This document shows, in pieces, positions 11,731 through 24,654 of a DNA stretch of 64,000 nt. Both the position numbers and the translations under genes were made by a program. The notes beneath the pieces are model-generated. The model did no database searches, had not been told where the DNA came from, and was given only the letters and a program-made list of their open reading frames with translations. This DNA is from Erigeron canadensis (taxonomy: Eukaryota; Streptophyta; Magnoliopsida; Asterales; Asteraceae), in contig NC_057762.1 of the NCBI RefSeq assembly GCF_010389155.1, positions 1,971,513-2,035,512 of the forward strand. The letters run 5' to 3'. Each line of letters starts with the position of its first letter. Within the stretch, counting starts at the first letter, position 1.

Positions 11731-14315
11731 ATGGGAGTTGAGAAGGAAGTAATCCGACCCGGAAACGGCCCTAAACCCGCACCCGGTCAAAATGTCACCG
11801 TTCACTGCACTGGATTTGGTATTATATTCCTATCTTTTTTTTATTTTATTTTTCTCCCTAATTTTAAAACCCTAATTTACTTAATACTTACTATCTGTTT
11901 CATTAATTTAAGTTTAATTATACATTTTAAATACTAGTAGCTAATGATCTTTTAAACTCATTTCATTTTAAGTGGTTGTTTGTAGATTTAGGAAAACTGG
12001 ATATTTGAATCAAAAACATGATTTGCATATATATATATATATATGTATATATCGGAGTATGTGAGTAAGTAAATTAGATTGCTTTAATAAGCAGTTTGAG
12101 AGTTGCTTATTTCAAGCTGCCTGTTCAAATGAATGTCGTAAGAAATTTGTCGCTTAAAAAAAGTAAGCAACTTTAAAAATCATAAAGACAAGTGATCGGA
12201 GTATCGAAACACAATAAAGCACAACAAATAATTTGGCAATCTCAATCTCAATTGAATATTTTTGGGTACATTACACCGGCTACATGTATATACATATAAA
12301 ATCCGATTCTTTAGCTAATATTTGTAAGAAACATGATAGATATATATCTTCCTGAATATCGAGAGTAAATTTTAGTAGTAACAATCATATGGATACATAA
12401 ATATACAACTAAACAGAGTTTCCTAGACATATCTTTGGTTTTTGTTTAGTTTATTAACAATATTCGGAGCTCATAGTATTATAACGGATATAAAAAAGAG
12501 TGTCGGCTTTTTGGGATATGGTTAGAATTCTAATCCTAACAAGAACTAATTATTGATGTATTATAACTATTAAATAATTATGATCGGATGATCATAAATG
12601 ATTAGTTTACAATCAAACACCCCCTATGTTTATATGGTTACCAAAATGTTCTGTTCTGATTTGTGCTTTTTAATTGTGGTTTTCAGGGAAGAATGGTGAT
12701 CTTTCTAAAAAATTCTGGAGGTTAGAACTGTTGTAGATTTGGTTTTTTTTTTTCTTGTTTCTATTACCGATTTCATCTAGTTTTTTTAATGATTTGTTTT
12801 TTGGTAATGTAGTACAAAAGATCCAGGACAGGAGCCATTCACCTTCAAAATTGGTCAAGGCCAAGTTATCAAAGGTAATATATTGTTGAGGGTGTGTATC
12901 CTGTTAAGCGGTGATTATCTGATGTTACTGAAATGACCATTATGTTGTTTCTAATTCACCTTTTCTGGTGAAATGCCTCCAAAAAACAGTTAGTTCACTT
13001 TTCATTTGGGGTTATCAAATCGAGTCATCTCACTATAAGGTATCTAGTGTTGAGAAATATTTTTGTAAGATTTTAATATGAAGTTAAATCTTATAAGTAG
13101 TTATATCAATGTCAAAGATACCCATCCCATCATGAGTAGGGTATGGGGAAACTTTATAAGTAGTTGTTGGTTGCAAAATATGTGTTGCATGCAAGAGTAA
13201 GAATAAGTTGAACTATCTAATTAGCTTTTTTTGGGTTTGGTACTTTTTTCTCTTGGATGTTGATACTACATTACGAGTAAGTTATATGCTCATGAGTTAA
13301 TTGGGTGGTAAGTTGTAATCTTGTATTGATTGGTTGAACTATTATTTGGTTTCAAATTTAGTCTTTGATTTTTTATATAGTTTAGACATGGGTTTTCGTA
13401 AGAATTCAACGTTGAGCACTAATGGGTTGTTAAAGCTCTGATTTTTGGATGTTAAAGAAGATTCTCACTTTGAACAATATGGGTGGGTTGAACTGTTATT
13501 TGGTTCTGAATTTAGTCTTTTATTTTTGATATGGATTAGAGTTTAGACAAATGGGTTTTCGCAAGAATACAATGTTGAGCACTAATGGGTTATTAAAGCT
13601 CTGATTTTTGAATGTTTAATAAGGTTCTCACTTTAAACAATATGGATGGGTTGGTTGAAGTATATTTTTATTGTATGTATTATTGAATCTCTGTCCCAAA
13701 TTCTTGTCGATTTGTATATTAAAGTTGTATGAAGTTCAAGTTCGTTACTTAGAATCAAGGTTTGCGATGTAGGCATGAGATCTTGACGTAGAGTTAGAGT
13801 TAGAGCTATATGTTATGATTAATGGTTTTAGAACTTTAGCTACATAAGAGCCTAGTTATCATATACAACTACAACATGAAAGTGCATAGTTGAGTGGCGA
13901 ATGCTTGATAATTTTAAAACTGTCGTGCTATCATAGTATCATGCTGTGTAGTCAATTTCGGTGATTTCAGTTAGTTTACATGTTTTTTTCTTGATTCTAA
14001 CAATCTAACTTGCCATACACTGCAGGTTGGGATGAAGGTGTTTTGGGAATGCAATTGGGAGAAGTTGCTAGGCTAAGGGTATACGCACGGATTTGCTATC
14101 CATTCATATACTTTACTTTTTCATATTTTCCTATTGGCATTTGCTGCAACAATCATTTGTTGTAATATTACAACAAAGATAATAACTTATTCATTATAAT
14201 TACGATTTTACAGTGCTCACCTGACTACGCTTATGGTGCCGGCGGATTTCCTGCATGGGGCATCCAGCCAAACTCAACTTTGGTGTTTGAGATTGAAGTT
14301 CTCCGAGCACAGTAG
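11731..14315 (+). CDS. FKBP12 peptidyl-prolyl cis-trans isomerase
   Basis: Small cytosolic FKBP-type prolyl isomerase; members bind FK506 and rapamycin. Five exons: 11731-11818, 12687-12720, 12813-12874, 14026-14078 and 14214-14315, with GT-AG introns and total coding length 339 nt. The 112-residue product equals the usual plant FKBP12 length. It starts [20 protein letters not shown]. The core [13 protein letters not shown] and the C-terminal [17 protein letters not shown] hold most of the FKBP pocket. Cys26 and Cys80, the plant FKBP12 pair known to form a disulfide, are both present. Exon 2 is only 34 nt. No lesions are seen. Intron 1 contains an AT dinucleotide run near 12024-12043, and the 1.15 kb intron 3 contains a tandem duplication. 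Paired G-boxes precede the gene. Confidence 0.95.
13332..13655. repeat. Tandem duplication of about 155 bp in FKBP12 intron 3
   Basis: Segments 13332-13485 and about 13486-13655 share GTTGAACT.TTATTTGG, GGGTTTTCG.AAGAAT and TTGAGCACTAATGGGTT in the same order, with scattered substitutions and short indels. Purely intronic. Confidence 0.7.
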
Positions 14316-14943
14316 AATGGTGCTTTCTCAGAGCAAATGGCGTATGAGTTCTTGATATGGTACTACTCAAGTGCTTAAAAATGTGTGAAACTATCATAAA
14401 CTTTAAAACCTGTCGGAACTTGTTATGACTTGTAAGGATCTACTATGCTTACCATGATTGTTTCCTGAGTAGTTAACATATGTGTGCTTTATCTGAGAGT
14501 TTTCAGAAGGGAAAAGTTATTAGCTGTGGAAATAAAAAGTGTTCTCTGCCAATGGAAGTTTTTATTGCATGATTTATTAGCGCCACAAGATTTTTCTTAA
14601 TGAATTTTTGCATTGAAGCCAAGTTAAATAAAGTAGGATAAGCTTCTTATTTTTTTAATGCCACCTGAAACTTGCTCTAGAAAAGCTTTTAGAAATTAAT
14701 ACAGTGTTCCTACAATCCTACCCAACTTCACACTTGAAACTAATCACAAAAAATTTAAGTAGTCAACCGAAAGAGTATTCTTTATTTTTAGACCCATAAG
14801 CCTTAGTCCAATATATTCCACAATATAATTACCTAAAACTACAGGAGGTCTCTCCTTATATTTTATTGAATTAGGCGATGATTTATTTTTTGGCATATAA
14901 AGTACACATCTTTTTTGGCATGATAAGTACAAAGTTGAAGCAA
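14316..14943 (+). other. FKBP12 3' UTR and flank
   Basis: Non-coding sequence after the FKBP12 stop. A poly(A) signal-like AATAAAAAG is at about 14531. No further gene. Confidence 0.35.
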
Positions 14944-15540
14944 ATAACAAATGGACTTGTTATTAGGGTTGAAAACCAATACTCAGAACCCTGTATCTAC
15001 TAGACTTCCTAAGCAAAAAGACAAATTTAACTCGGCAATTATCTCCCATCTTTTTAAAACATCTCGAGTCCGAAGCTTTTCTTTAGTAGACAGCCCAAGA
15101 ATGAACGCATGTGAGGTATGTTCAGTGAGAACTGAACCAGATTGGACGATGGAACATCATCCCTTTTCTTGATCAACAATTTTCATTCCTATTGAACTCC
15201 CACTTTTATCTTTCTACCTTATTTTATCTTTTACCCAATCTTTCTGATCGCAAAGCTGACCTTGAATGATATTAAATAGCTTTCTATGCAATTCAAGTGG
15301 CCTTACAATCCAACCGGACTACTGGAGCCTAGATCAGTAAATAGTTCTATTGGAGACCATTTTACAAGAGATGTCCCACACCATGCCAAATTGCCAATTA
15401 TCAAACCATAAAGAGGCATTACATATACAATCTAATTTCTTATTTGATTCCTGATTGAATTCAGTTTTCTCCAACTCCCAAGAGGGGTTACAGCCAATGG
15501 TAACTTCCCATAAATTTTGGCACCTTAAAAATAATTAAAT
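14944..15540 (-). pseudogene. Degenerate LINE fragment (zinc-binding region of reverse transcriptase)
   Basis: On the minus strand, around 15110-15000, one frame reads AFILGLSTKEKLRTRDVLK followed by RWE, matching the known (..KERLKTRDRL.RW) signature of the zf-RVT domain of plant LINEs. Frameshifts and stops surround it. The plus-strand open frame at 14951-15172 is the shadow of this fragment. Confidence 0.45.
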
Positions 15541-15566
15541 AAGGGTGAACCCATAAAGAAACCATT

Positions 15567-15725
15567 ACAGCCCACCAGTGGTAAGCGGACTGCCTCTCAC
15601 AAAAGTGATCAACGTTCGATCCTAATCCGGGTAAACATATTGTAATGGCTGAAACCGTCAACGAGCAAAACGCTTGGTTAGCCCACTACATCCGACTTGA
15701 AATGGCTCACCATCTATAACATGCA
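15567..15725 (+). mobile_element. tRNA-derived SINE-like element
   Basis: The segment carries an A-box-like TGGTAAGCGG (15579-15588) and a B-box-like GTTCGATCC (15614-15622), spaced as in a tRNA-type RNA polymerase III promoter. The region does not fold as a complete tRNA gene, so a SINE head is more likely. Ends and target duplication are not defined. A 29-bp direct duplication containing CCGTAAGGCATTT follows at about 15750-15806. Confidence 0.45.
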
Positions 15726-15905
15726 AAGCCTCCTCCATTTACCTACTTCATCCGTAAGGCATTTTTTTAATAGCAATATCCGTAAGGCATTTTTTTAATA
15801 GCAATAATAATCCATGCTCGTATGGAGAGCTGAGAACCATGTTCCAGACCTCTGAATATTTAATTCCCAAGGCTCCCTGTTTTTTCTTTTTTCTTTCTAT
15901 ACAAG

Positions 15906-16896
15906 CCAAAGTACTTTTTTCGTCCCTGTGGTTTTTTAATAAGCATTTTTCATCCTCGCTGTTAACTTTTGGCTAAAATCGTCCCTGTGGTTTGCATTTC
16001 GTCCCTGCCGTTAGAACTTTACCGTTAAACCCTCACATGCAAGTCACGTGAGGGGCATTTTCGTCTTTTCATAAAGTTAAGTGCAAAAAAGTCCCTGTGG
16101 TTTATCGTTTTTGCATTTTTCGTCCTCGTCGTTAACAATTTCAGGAAAAAATTTCAAAAAAAAACAAACAAAAATTACCGTACCAATTTAATCTAAACAA
16201 AACAAAAACCTATATACCTATATTTGAGGATATGCTCAATCACTTTCAAATGCAACCACGTACATACAATATTTTAAATACCGGTAGTATACCCGTAATA
16301 CCGGTATCGGAAGATACCCCGCTACAACTATTTCTGATATTTTCGGTATTACCGTTCCGTTACTTCCGGTATTCACACTTTTTATTTTTTGAATTTTTTA
16401 AAAATTATTTTTACAATACTTTAATGTTATTTTTTGTAATTTGTTATAAAGTACCTATTTGTTTTTATTTTTTTGAGTGAATTCTAATTATATTTTGACT
16501 ATTTTTCGTTATATTGTAGTAACTTTTATAACATTTAAAAAAAAAAAAATTAAATTAGTTGTATCGGCCAGTATTAAATTAGATCCTCATATGTAGGTAT
16601 ATATATAGGTTTTTGATTTGAGTTTGTTTTAATTTTTGATTAAATTTTTGTTTGAAAGTTTGTTAAATTCAAGGATGAAAAATGCAAAAATGACAAACCA
16701 TAAGGACGAATTTTGTACTTAACCATAGGAACAAATAGGTAAGAAGACATATATGCTCCTCACGTGCAAGGAACGTGAGGGGGTTAACGGACCCAAGGAC
16801 GAAATGTAAACCACAGGGACGATTTTAGCCAAAAATTAATGGCGAGGATGTTAAGTGCTTATTCGAAAAACCACAAGGAGGAAAAAAGTACTTTGG
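15906..16896. mobile_element. 991-bp element with very long terminal inverted repeats
   Basis: The left end CCAAAGTACTTTTTTCGTCC recurs inverted at the right end. The arms stay complementary for more than 300 bp, including the GTCCCTGTGGTTT words and an internal ACCTATATACCTATAT word. No transposase is present, so this is non-autonomous. The GTCCCTGTGG words are common in plant MITE and Mutator-like elements. I could not find a clear target duplication, so the superfamily is open. The open frame 16232-16480 in the loop is not coding. Confidence 0.75.
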
Positions 16897-17530
16897 ACTT
16901 TTATATATTTATTCTATTGAATTACACACCTCATGTCAAGCTACTTTTGTTTTGTTCTTAAATCAACTGGACATTGATAGTGTTGATGAGGTCTAGGGAC
17001 CATTTGGATCTGTATGAGTTTTGGGTGTAAATGGGTCGATTTATCTAAGCTGTTTCATTAATGAATGGTATTCGAGTTGAGATATAGCTATTTCTTAATG
17101 GATAATGTTTTAGTTGTATATAGTAATCGACCTGACAACCGTTTCAGTATCTAACGCTTAAAAAATATATGTAAAATTAAAGTTGGACATGGCAACCTGT
17201 ATGACCTATTTAGATAAATGTGTTGCAGGGTGTCTATGTTCGGTTTGGGTTGAGGTTGGGGTTTTTGACACTATTATCATATGGTTTGTGTTTGGGTGCA
17301 AACTTATGCTACTCAAACCATCAAGTTAATGTCTTTGCCTGTACCAGTCCAAAACACATTTTCTAAATACTCAACGGAAAGATCATCCGACTTTATTAGC
17401 ACGATAGTTCACATAAAACACGAAAACACATCCAAAACGTTATCACCACATTACATTCTCACACAAACTGAAAAAAAAAACTCAAATCAAAATGTACCAT
17501 AGACCACCAGACCGCTTTCAAATTGCAGTT
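16897..17530. other. Intergenic and annexin 3' UTR
   Basis: No gene seen. The part near 17300-17530 lies downstream of the annexin stop on the minus strand and probably includes its 3' UTR. Confidence 0.35.
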
Positions 17531-19409
17531 CTAAGCATCGGCACAACCTATGAGAGACAAGAGCATGTCTTCATAATCTCCTCTAGTGTCCTTGGCAATT
17601 GCCTTGTCTAGAGGGACACTGTTCCTCCTCTGATACTCTTCTTTGATGGTTTTCATGTCAACCTCAGCTCGTGTAGCAACAACACGTGTGAGTGCACCTT
17701 CATCAGTTCCTGTTTTGTTGATTGATAGCCTGATTACCTTCTCAAAGTACTTCTCAGGGTATGTTAAGCACTTGATGGTCGCTCTCAGTAATGAAAGGTA
17801 CTCGTCCTTTGGATCTTCTTTCAAATCCTGCATAGATAAAATGGTTATAACGGCAAAGTTATAACTTTTAAGATTTAATTCTCTCTAGAGTAGCGACTGA
17901 TGTATGATTTGTAAGTGATTATATGATATCTGACAACTGTAGTATCAAATTCTGGCAAACGGGCCGCTGGAGATAGTTGCAAATTATCAAACTTTATAAC
18001 ACAAAGTTCTTAACTACAAATCCAAACACATCTTTACTACATCATAGACAAGTTTGTAATCGTACCTTGTTGATATCTTTTCCAAACTGATTCTTGTATT
18101 GGTTGAGTGTTGCATTGATCTGTACTTTGCTTCTCGTGGCGAGGATTCTGATAAGATCATCATCGTTGTAACATTTGTCACAGATTTTCTGGTTGAGCAA
18201 CTTGGCTTCGGTTTTGGCAAGAGTCATGTTCACTTCAGTCCCCTCATAACGGTATGTGCCCACTATCGGCAACAGCAGCTACATAAATAACATTTTAAGT
18301 CTAACTTTAGTTAATTACTTGACTTAGTAAGTAAAAACAACTTTGGTTTTTTTAAGAGGTTTTTCTTAAAAACGTATTCTGTGCTGGATGAAACCCAAGA
18401 CTCTTGAAGTCTTTTAAGAGGTTTATACCTTTCGGAAGTCGCCAGTTGTGTGATATGCAATATCCTCTTCCATGGATCTCTTGTAAGTAGCATGATAGGC
18501 TTGCTTTGCAAGAAGCAGATCATGAGCAGATCTAGTACAAGCAATCTCCACAAGAACTTGATTACTTTTAGTCCATCTCTTTGTCGCCTCGTTCACCAAA
18601 TACGCATCGCTATCACATGGACCGAGAGCCCAAAGATGAACCAACCTCTAAGCAAAACAAAAAACACAAAAACCCATTTGAACAAAATTCGATCCCGATC
18701 CTTCTAGTCAGATTTTTACATCATAAGAGTACTAAGTAAGGTTAAGAATGAAGATCAACCTCAAAGTCATTCGAGAGCTCTTTATCGAGCGATTTAAGGA
18801 GATCTTCATTGTAGGTTGCAGCATAAGTTTCTCGGATTTTTTTTCGTTGTTCAGCGTTTCGGTGAGACAAGATTGAAATGATCAAACCCTCATTTGTTCC
18901 CCATCCTTCAAAAAAATAACAAAAAAAATGATCACAAAACAATATTATTTGACACTCTATTCAATAGGTCACACTCTGTCTTTCACAATGTATTGTAAAT
19001 CATTGTTATATAACTAGATAAAATATAGACAATAGACATACATATAACATATATAAACACATATGTAGGATTATATCATGTAAAAATATCACAAGATCAG
19101 ATTCTAAAAAAACTTAAGTCAACGACATAGATTTATATATATTCAAATGTAAGACTATACAAGAATTTAGACACACTACCATGATCATGTAACACACATG
19201 AAAATAAAATGAAACAAGATAAGATCAAAAGTGTGAGATCAATATTGAATGTTGATAAGATGTACATTAAAAAAGTTGATAAGATCTAAAAAACAACACA
19301 CATATATACGTATATATATATATATATACATACCTGAGAAGGCTTTACGAAGCTGTTCAACATCATCGGTGATGGAAGTAGCATGTGCCGGAACTGTGAT
19401 AGTCGACAT
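17531..19409 (-). CDS. Annexin, D1/D2-like
   Basis: Annexins bind acidic membrane phospholipids in a calcium-dependent way and act in plant membrane traffic and calcium signalling. Five exons: 19409-19334, 18905-18760, 18647-18429, 18278-18066 and 17827-17531, at GT-AG sites and in frame, giving 316 residues, the usual plant length. The start [20 protein letters not shown] is the short plant N-terminus. Repeat I has the calcium-binding loop GWGTNE, with the conserved His in SHRNAEQR. Repeat IV has the second loop, [11 protein letters not shown]. The middle repeats lack a clear GXGT loop, as in other plant annexins. The C-terminus is SLIGCADA. Overall it resembles Arabidopsis annexins D1 and D2. 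A TATAAA lies about 35 bp upstream of the ATG, which implies a very short leader. A Helitron ends about 250 bp upstream. Confidence 0.95.
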
Positions 19410-19443
19410 TATTTGTTTTCTTTCTTTCTCTCTCTCGGTTTTC

Positions 19444-19449
19444 TTTATA
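19444..19449 (-). promoter_or_regulatory. Possible TATA box of the annexin gene
   Basis: TATAAA on the minus strand, about 35 bp upstream of the ATG, followed by a GA-rich leader. The spacing is tight, so the true start site may use another element. Confidence 0.3.
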
Positions 19450-19655
19450 AATGAATGTTATTTTTTTCCTTTTCTTTCTTAAATAAAGAAAGAAAAGGTA
19501 ATCACACATTCAACGCTCCTAGTAATAATACTACCTAATGCTAACAATATTCATTAATTTTCTTAACTTTAATGATACATTTTTAGAAATTTTAATTTAT
19601 ATATATGTCCATTTTCAAAAGTCCTTACAAATTTCTGTTTTCTTATATTTTTATA

Positions 19656-19968
19656 ACTAGCACGTTACCCGCGCAATGCGGCGGTAATCGTGGCGGCGAC
19701 AATGTGGTGGTAAATGCGACTATTTGTGGTAGATGAGACGTCGATTGATGTAGATTATTAATGGGGATATTTCAAAAAATAAAGGATTGATAGTATAACT
19801 TAATCATTAACGTTAAGAGGTAGTGTAAGTAAAAATATTTTAGTGCTAAGTAAAAATATTACATATTTTAAGGGTAGTAGATAAAAATATTATATGAAAG
19901 GGCATTTTAGACATTTCCTCCGATGTAACTTTCAATATGAGAGTATTTTCTTTAATAAGTAGTATAGA
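19656..19968 (-). mobile_element. Non-autonomous Helitron upstream of the annexin gene
   Basis: On the minus strand it runs from TCTATACTACTTATT at 19968 to CTAGT at 19656, with a GC hairpin (CCGCATTGCGCGG) just before the end. The flanks are A on the 5' side and T on the 3' side, matching the AT target rule for Helitrons. The interior matches the 7018-7279 copy. No helicase or replication gene is present. Confidence 0.7.
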
Positions 19969-20689
19969 TAACGAAGTAAAATATTTTGTAGAAATATTTG
20001 ATAGTTTTACTTCTTGTACTTCGCTTTATTTGTTCTTATAATTATAATTATAATTTTAGTTTTATTTTTATAAACGCGTGAAATAACATGATAAAATAAT
20101 GCAATAAATTATTTTATTACTGGTTTAAAGTGTTGTAATGGAAATTTGAGAGAAGATACTCAATATCTTATCTTATTATAGTTTTTTTTAAAAATCTTAT
20201 TATAGCAAGTGCGCGATAGGCCAATAGCCATCCAAAAAAATTATAGTTAGTAAAATTTTAATTAAATTATTATTAATGATATATTTCAAAACTTTATAGA
20301 TTTCAAGGAAATAATAATTTAATAAAATTTTCATTCGTAGTCGCTCGCCACGTCTCAGAAATTAGATATGTAGATAGATGTATTATTTTTCGTGGGTCCA
20401 ATAAACAAATAGACCAATAAACAAATAATTCATTCTTTTATAACTTTCCACGTTTACACCTTTATAGGGATCCACGTTACAATCAAAACCTGCCTCGTTC
20501 TTAAAATAATCAAGTGAGATTGGAATGAATACAAAAACAACTTTGTCCGTTAATGCTAATTAAACTTTTTTTAAGTTCAGAATTGATTAAATTAAATAAG
20601 TAACTCCAAATGCTTTTTTTTTTTTAAGTTCAGAATTGATTAAATTAAACAAGATATAGAAACCATATAATATGAATTCAGCTTTTAAC

Positions 20690-20830
20690 CACATACAGGA
20701 TCAAGAGATTGTCCTGTGAGAGTAACTAGGGCCAATGTGTGTTGGATGACTAGAAAAAAATGGCCCATACCCAAATGTAAAATGGGTTATCTGACTTGCC
20801 ATTCAAAATCACTCTTTTTTTATTTATTTA
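20690..20830. repeat. Relic of the duplicated block left of block A
   Basis: The order GTCCTGTGAGAGTAAC, GGCCAATGTGTGTT, GACTAGAAA and CCCATACCCAAATGTAAAAT is shared with block B at about 55745-55850 and, in part, block A at about 25345-25420. This points to a further, mostly lost repeat unit. Confidence 0.55.
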
Positions 20831-21995
20831 TTTTTATTTTTTCAACAAAACGGCCCAATTTTGTTATTTTCTATTTATCAAACATTTAAGATTTATAAGA
20901 CGTGAACGTATAACCATATTGTGTCGTCGCTCGTTCAGTTTCAGATTTAACGTCCAAACTTAAAGGGGGTCCCTGACAACTTTGACTCATCGCCACTTAA
21001 TTAGTATAGTTTTGAATAGGTAAACGAGTCATTGTTTTTAGCATAAGTTATTTACTTTCAATCATGTAATGGTTTTTGGTTTTGCTAGTTTTAGTAAGTT
21101 CCACATATATACGAGGGATATCATACATATGAATTGTGAAATTAGTATGGTATTCGGCCATATACTACTTATAAAAACTGTTTGATGTTATATAAAAAAC
21201 AAATCGGGGTATCACTTTAAAAAGAAAAGATAAACTGGTCGGGACATGAATACAAACATAAGAACTTAAATTCAAAAATCCTATAAAGAGTAGTCAAAGT
21301 TTCATATACATTGGGAAGTGATTGAAAATGGTCACGAAAGAACTACGTATATCTAATTTCAAAAAACTCGACTTCTCTTGGTGACCTAAACAAAAAAACT
21401 TCATCTATTTAAAGTTTCACTTATAAATAATGTTATCCTTTCCTTTACATTAATTTAAGATTGTAATCATAACAAACAAAAACTCGAACCTTTTAGTAGG
21501 TCATGATTCATAATAAACAATAATATATCAATCCATTGTCAAATACTAATATTAAGTTCTACCAAGTTCCTATAGTAGGATTAGTATTCTAAATTCAGTA
21601 AATAATTTCATATGTAATTATGTATTTTAATTCCAATTCGATTTTGTAGTTGTTGAACTACATTTTAATAATGATATATTGAAATTATTCGTCGATAGGA
21701 TAGAACCTACAACCAATATATCAAGTAAAAATGAAGAAACCAACTCCACTTAGGTGGGTTGGCCAGAGGTATCTTCTAAATCCACTATGTGGGTCTCGGA
21801 TGTGAGTTTTTTCCTAAGGTCTCGGGTCGAGTTTTGGGTTTCTCATCTCAAGTATTTTCCATGAGGAGAGGTTCGAGGTCCAGCAAATCGCTAGTTAAAA
21901 TTACCTCTAGTACGTTTAAATCGAAACTAACTTTAAAAATAAAATAAAAATAAAATAAAAATGAAGATATCAAGGGAAGCTTGAGTGCTTGACCT

Positions 21996-22052
21996 CTACC
22001 AATCCAATCCAATCCAATCCAACCCAACCCAACCCAACCCATCCCAACCCAA
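21996..22052. repeat. CCAAT/CCAAC pentanucleotide microsatellite
   Basis: Tandem CCAAT units grade into CCAAC units on the plus strand, a short simple repeat. Confidence 0.85.
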
Positions 22053-22328
22053 GTCCATCTGGTTTCTAGCAATTTCAGCCTTAAAAAGTCAAAAAGATTT
22101 GTTAAAAAAGTGGGATTTGTACCTTAAACTTTGCTAAATGTCCATCTGGTTTAAACTTTAAAGAACATCCTTAAACTTTGCTAAATGTTATATGTACCTT
22201 AAACTTACTTAGTTACATGATTTGTAATTCTATATAGGGTAATTTGTTTAACACTTCTTGTATCCTCATCCTGAAAGAAAAACCCTAATATCAACATTCA
22301 TTTATCCATCCATACTCCTCAAATCAAA

Positions 22329-23402
22329 ATGTCAGAAAATATACCTATTGAAATTCATGCTGAAATCCTGAAAAGACTTCCTGTAAAGCCACTAATCTAA
22401 TTCAGATCTGTTTCCAAATCATACAAAAGTTTGATCGACAGCCCCGATTTTATAATTTCTTACAATCCGATGATCGTTTCATCTTAAGGTACAAACTTTC
22501 TCAAGAGTTGAGATAATAATGATGATTATAGTTTTGTCCAACAAGAATTAATTCCCACCATTCCTGACCTTATTAAGATTTTTTTTTATATTGTGCCTTA
22601 AGGTTTATTATCGCAAAATCTCGTGTTTTGAATTCGGTTAGAAATTTAGAATAGACGCTTCTCTTTGGAATCCTTCAATAAGGAAATCCATTAATTTTAA
22701 AGTGCCATATATGTGTGATTTTCCAAACTATGGCGATGTCACGGTTGATGATGAAGATTTTGGTTTTGGGGTTTGTCCTGTTACTTTTGATCCAACTATT
22801 ATCAGGATTGAATATCTTGTTCAGAAATTGAAAAGCGTCATGTTTGTACGTTGGGCATTGGGTGTTGGAGTGTTCTATCTACCAATTTGCCCCGCGAATC
22901 AATTAGACTTGAAGGGTATCACGTTTTTATCGATAGGTTTGGGTTGCTTTTGATGAATCTCAGTTACATTTTTTGATCATGTCGTTTGATTTGATTGCCA
23001 AGAATTTGAAGAGATAATCCTCCCAGATAGTTTAACTAACCAGTTTTGTATGTCTATATCTTAGCTACGGGAGTCTCTTGTTTTGCTTGCATACCATGGA
23101 AAGTTTGAGAAAGATGTATCAGGTTGTCGTTGTTGTCTTTGGATGATGAAGGAGAAGGTGTTAGTCGATCGTTTATAAAGCTATACGCCATTGACCTACC
23201 AGATGCCTCAATACTCCAAATACTAGGCTTTAGGATGACTGGTGAACTAATAATGGAAATGCAACAAAACTTGAATTGTAATGCTGAAGTGTCAATTTAC
23301 AATCCCAACTCAGAAGCCATTGATAATCTTGGGATTGATGGAGCAGAATATGACTTCTTTTTGTGTTCATATTTGGAAACACTGCTTTTACTTGATCAGT
23401 AA
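22329..23402 (+). pseudogene. F-box protein pseudogene, block A copy
   Basis: ATG at 22329 opens an F-box start (IPIEIHAEILKRLPVKPL) but reaches TAA within about 24 codons, where block B still has a Gln codon. Downstream, F-box-associated-type segments remain in several frames: DFGFGVCPVTFDPTIIRIEY near 22755-22815 and a C-terminal stretch ending LETLLLLDQ at 23402. Intact relatives are substrate-binding subunits of SCF ubiquitin ligases. Several stops and indels separate the pieces, so no functional product is expected. The block B copy is broken at other sites. Confidence 0.8.
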
Positions 23403-24654
23403 CTAGTCACAAAAAGATGTTCGCATTAAAAAGATTGGGTGGATTAACCAAGTGATGTACGACAACAGGGAGGGGCCGCTTGTCATTAGTTACGGTAGAA
23501 TAAATTACTTTCGTCTTGTATCCGTAATGTCATTAGTTAAAGGTAGAATAAATTACTTTAATTAGTTAAGGTATTGTATGTAATAGTTGCCCCTGACATT
23601 TTGTCAGGTATTTGTGAATAAAAAGTTACCTTTAAAAAAAAAACCCCCTACAAAGTAGAAGACAAATTCTTGTTGATAAGTGATAACAGGTGATGCCCGT
23701 TTTGTGAATGCATTCACTTGGTACCAAAATGTTGCTGAAAAAAAAAATTGTGACAATTCCTTCACCTTCAACAAACCCCCGTAAGGGCGTAACTGATTTT
23801 TAGCAACTAAAGAGCAAAACAACATGATGAGCACAGCTTATTTGCTTGCACCTTACATAGTTGAAAAAGTTGCAGACTTTCAGTGCTGCATATATGAGAA
23901 GAAAGGGTGAAAGTGGAGTTGCTAACCTCATGGCCAAGTGCTTTCAAGACTAATTGTCAGAATAAACCATGATTGTTTTATAGAATTTATTATGTACAAA
24001 CTGGTATGTAAGTAACCTGTTTTGATTTCATTTCTTACTACTGATTAAAAGTTGTTATGCACCTCTTTATTCTTACTGTCGGGAATGCTACAGATCAAAA
24101 AGAAAATATCATCAACCTCAAAAGTACCTTGAAGCCTGCCTTGATAACTGATCGATTAACTTATTGATTTGATTACACGTCAGGTTCAAAGGTTCTTTGA
24201 TTCTTTGTACTCCTTTTACATTCTCTACTATCTCTGCATTATATGAAATTCGGAATACTTATCTCAAACCAGATAGTGGTGAAGGGAATTGATATCGCTT
24301 ATTTTTCTAAAGACTTTAAGCTATTACCCTATTTTGGTTTTTATTCCTAGTGACAAATTTGCTTATTTACCTAAAGACTTTGAGCAAATTTGCCTTTTCT
24401 TAAGTGATTACTTAAAGACTTAATGCAAGGGAAAAAAGACATAATTTTGTCACACAATTGTGAAGCAACATAACCAGAAGTGACAATCCCGATTATGCCC
24501 TTTCACTTATATTCGGAAAATGTCACTCCCAGATCCAGCTTATTAGTCGTTTCTGAGTGTTGAAAGATGTGTATATATTGGGACACGTGTTAAACCGAAT
24601 TAAGACCTTGACCATACAACAGAGTCATAATTGCCACCTCAATGCTATATGTAT
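23403..24654. other. Block A spacer, no intact gene
   Basis: Collinear in part with 52569-54960 of block B. Around 23575-23640 it carries the GTATTGTATGTAATAGTTGC...AAAAA segment that follows the LINE remnant in B, possibly a LINE 3' end. No coding gene recognised. Confidence 0.4.

Larger units (their letters stand above)
19969..22235. other. Intergenic between the annexin gene and block A
   Basis: AT-rich, no intact gene. It contains a relic of the duplicated block (20690-20830) and a pentanucleotide run (21996-22052). Confidence 0.4.

Noticed and set aside
15567..15725. A tRNA gene
   Set aside because: A- and B-box-like words are present, but I cannot fold a cloverleaf with an acceptor stem.
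21996..22052. CCAAT cluster as an NF-Y regulatory array
   Set aside because: A simple pentanucleotide microsatellite grading into CCAAC, not near a gene start.
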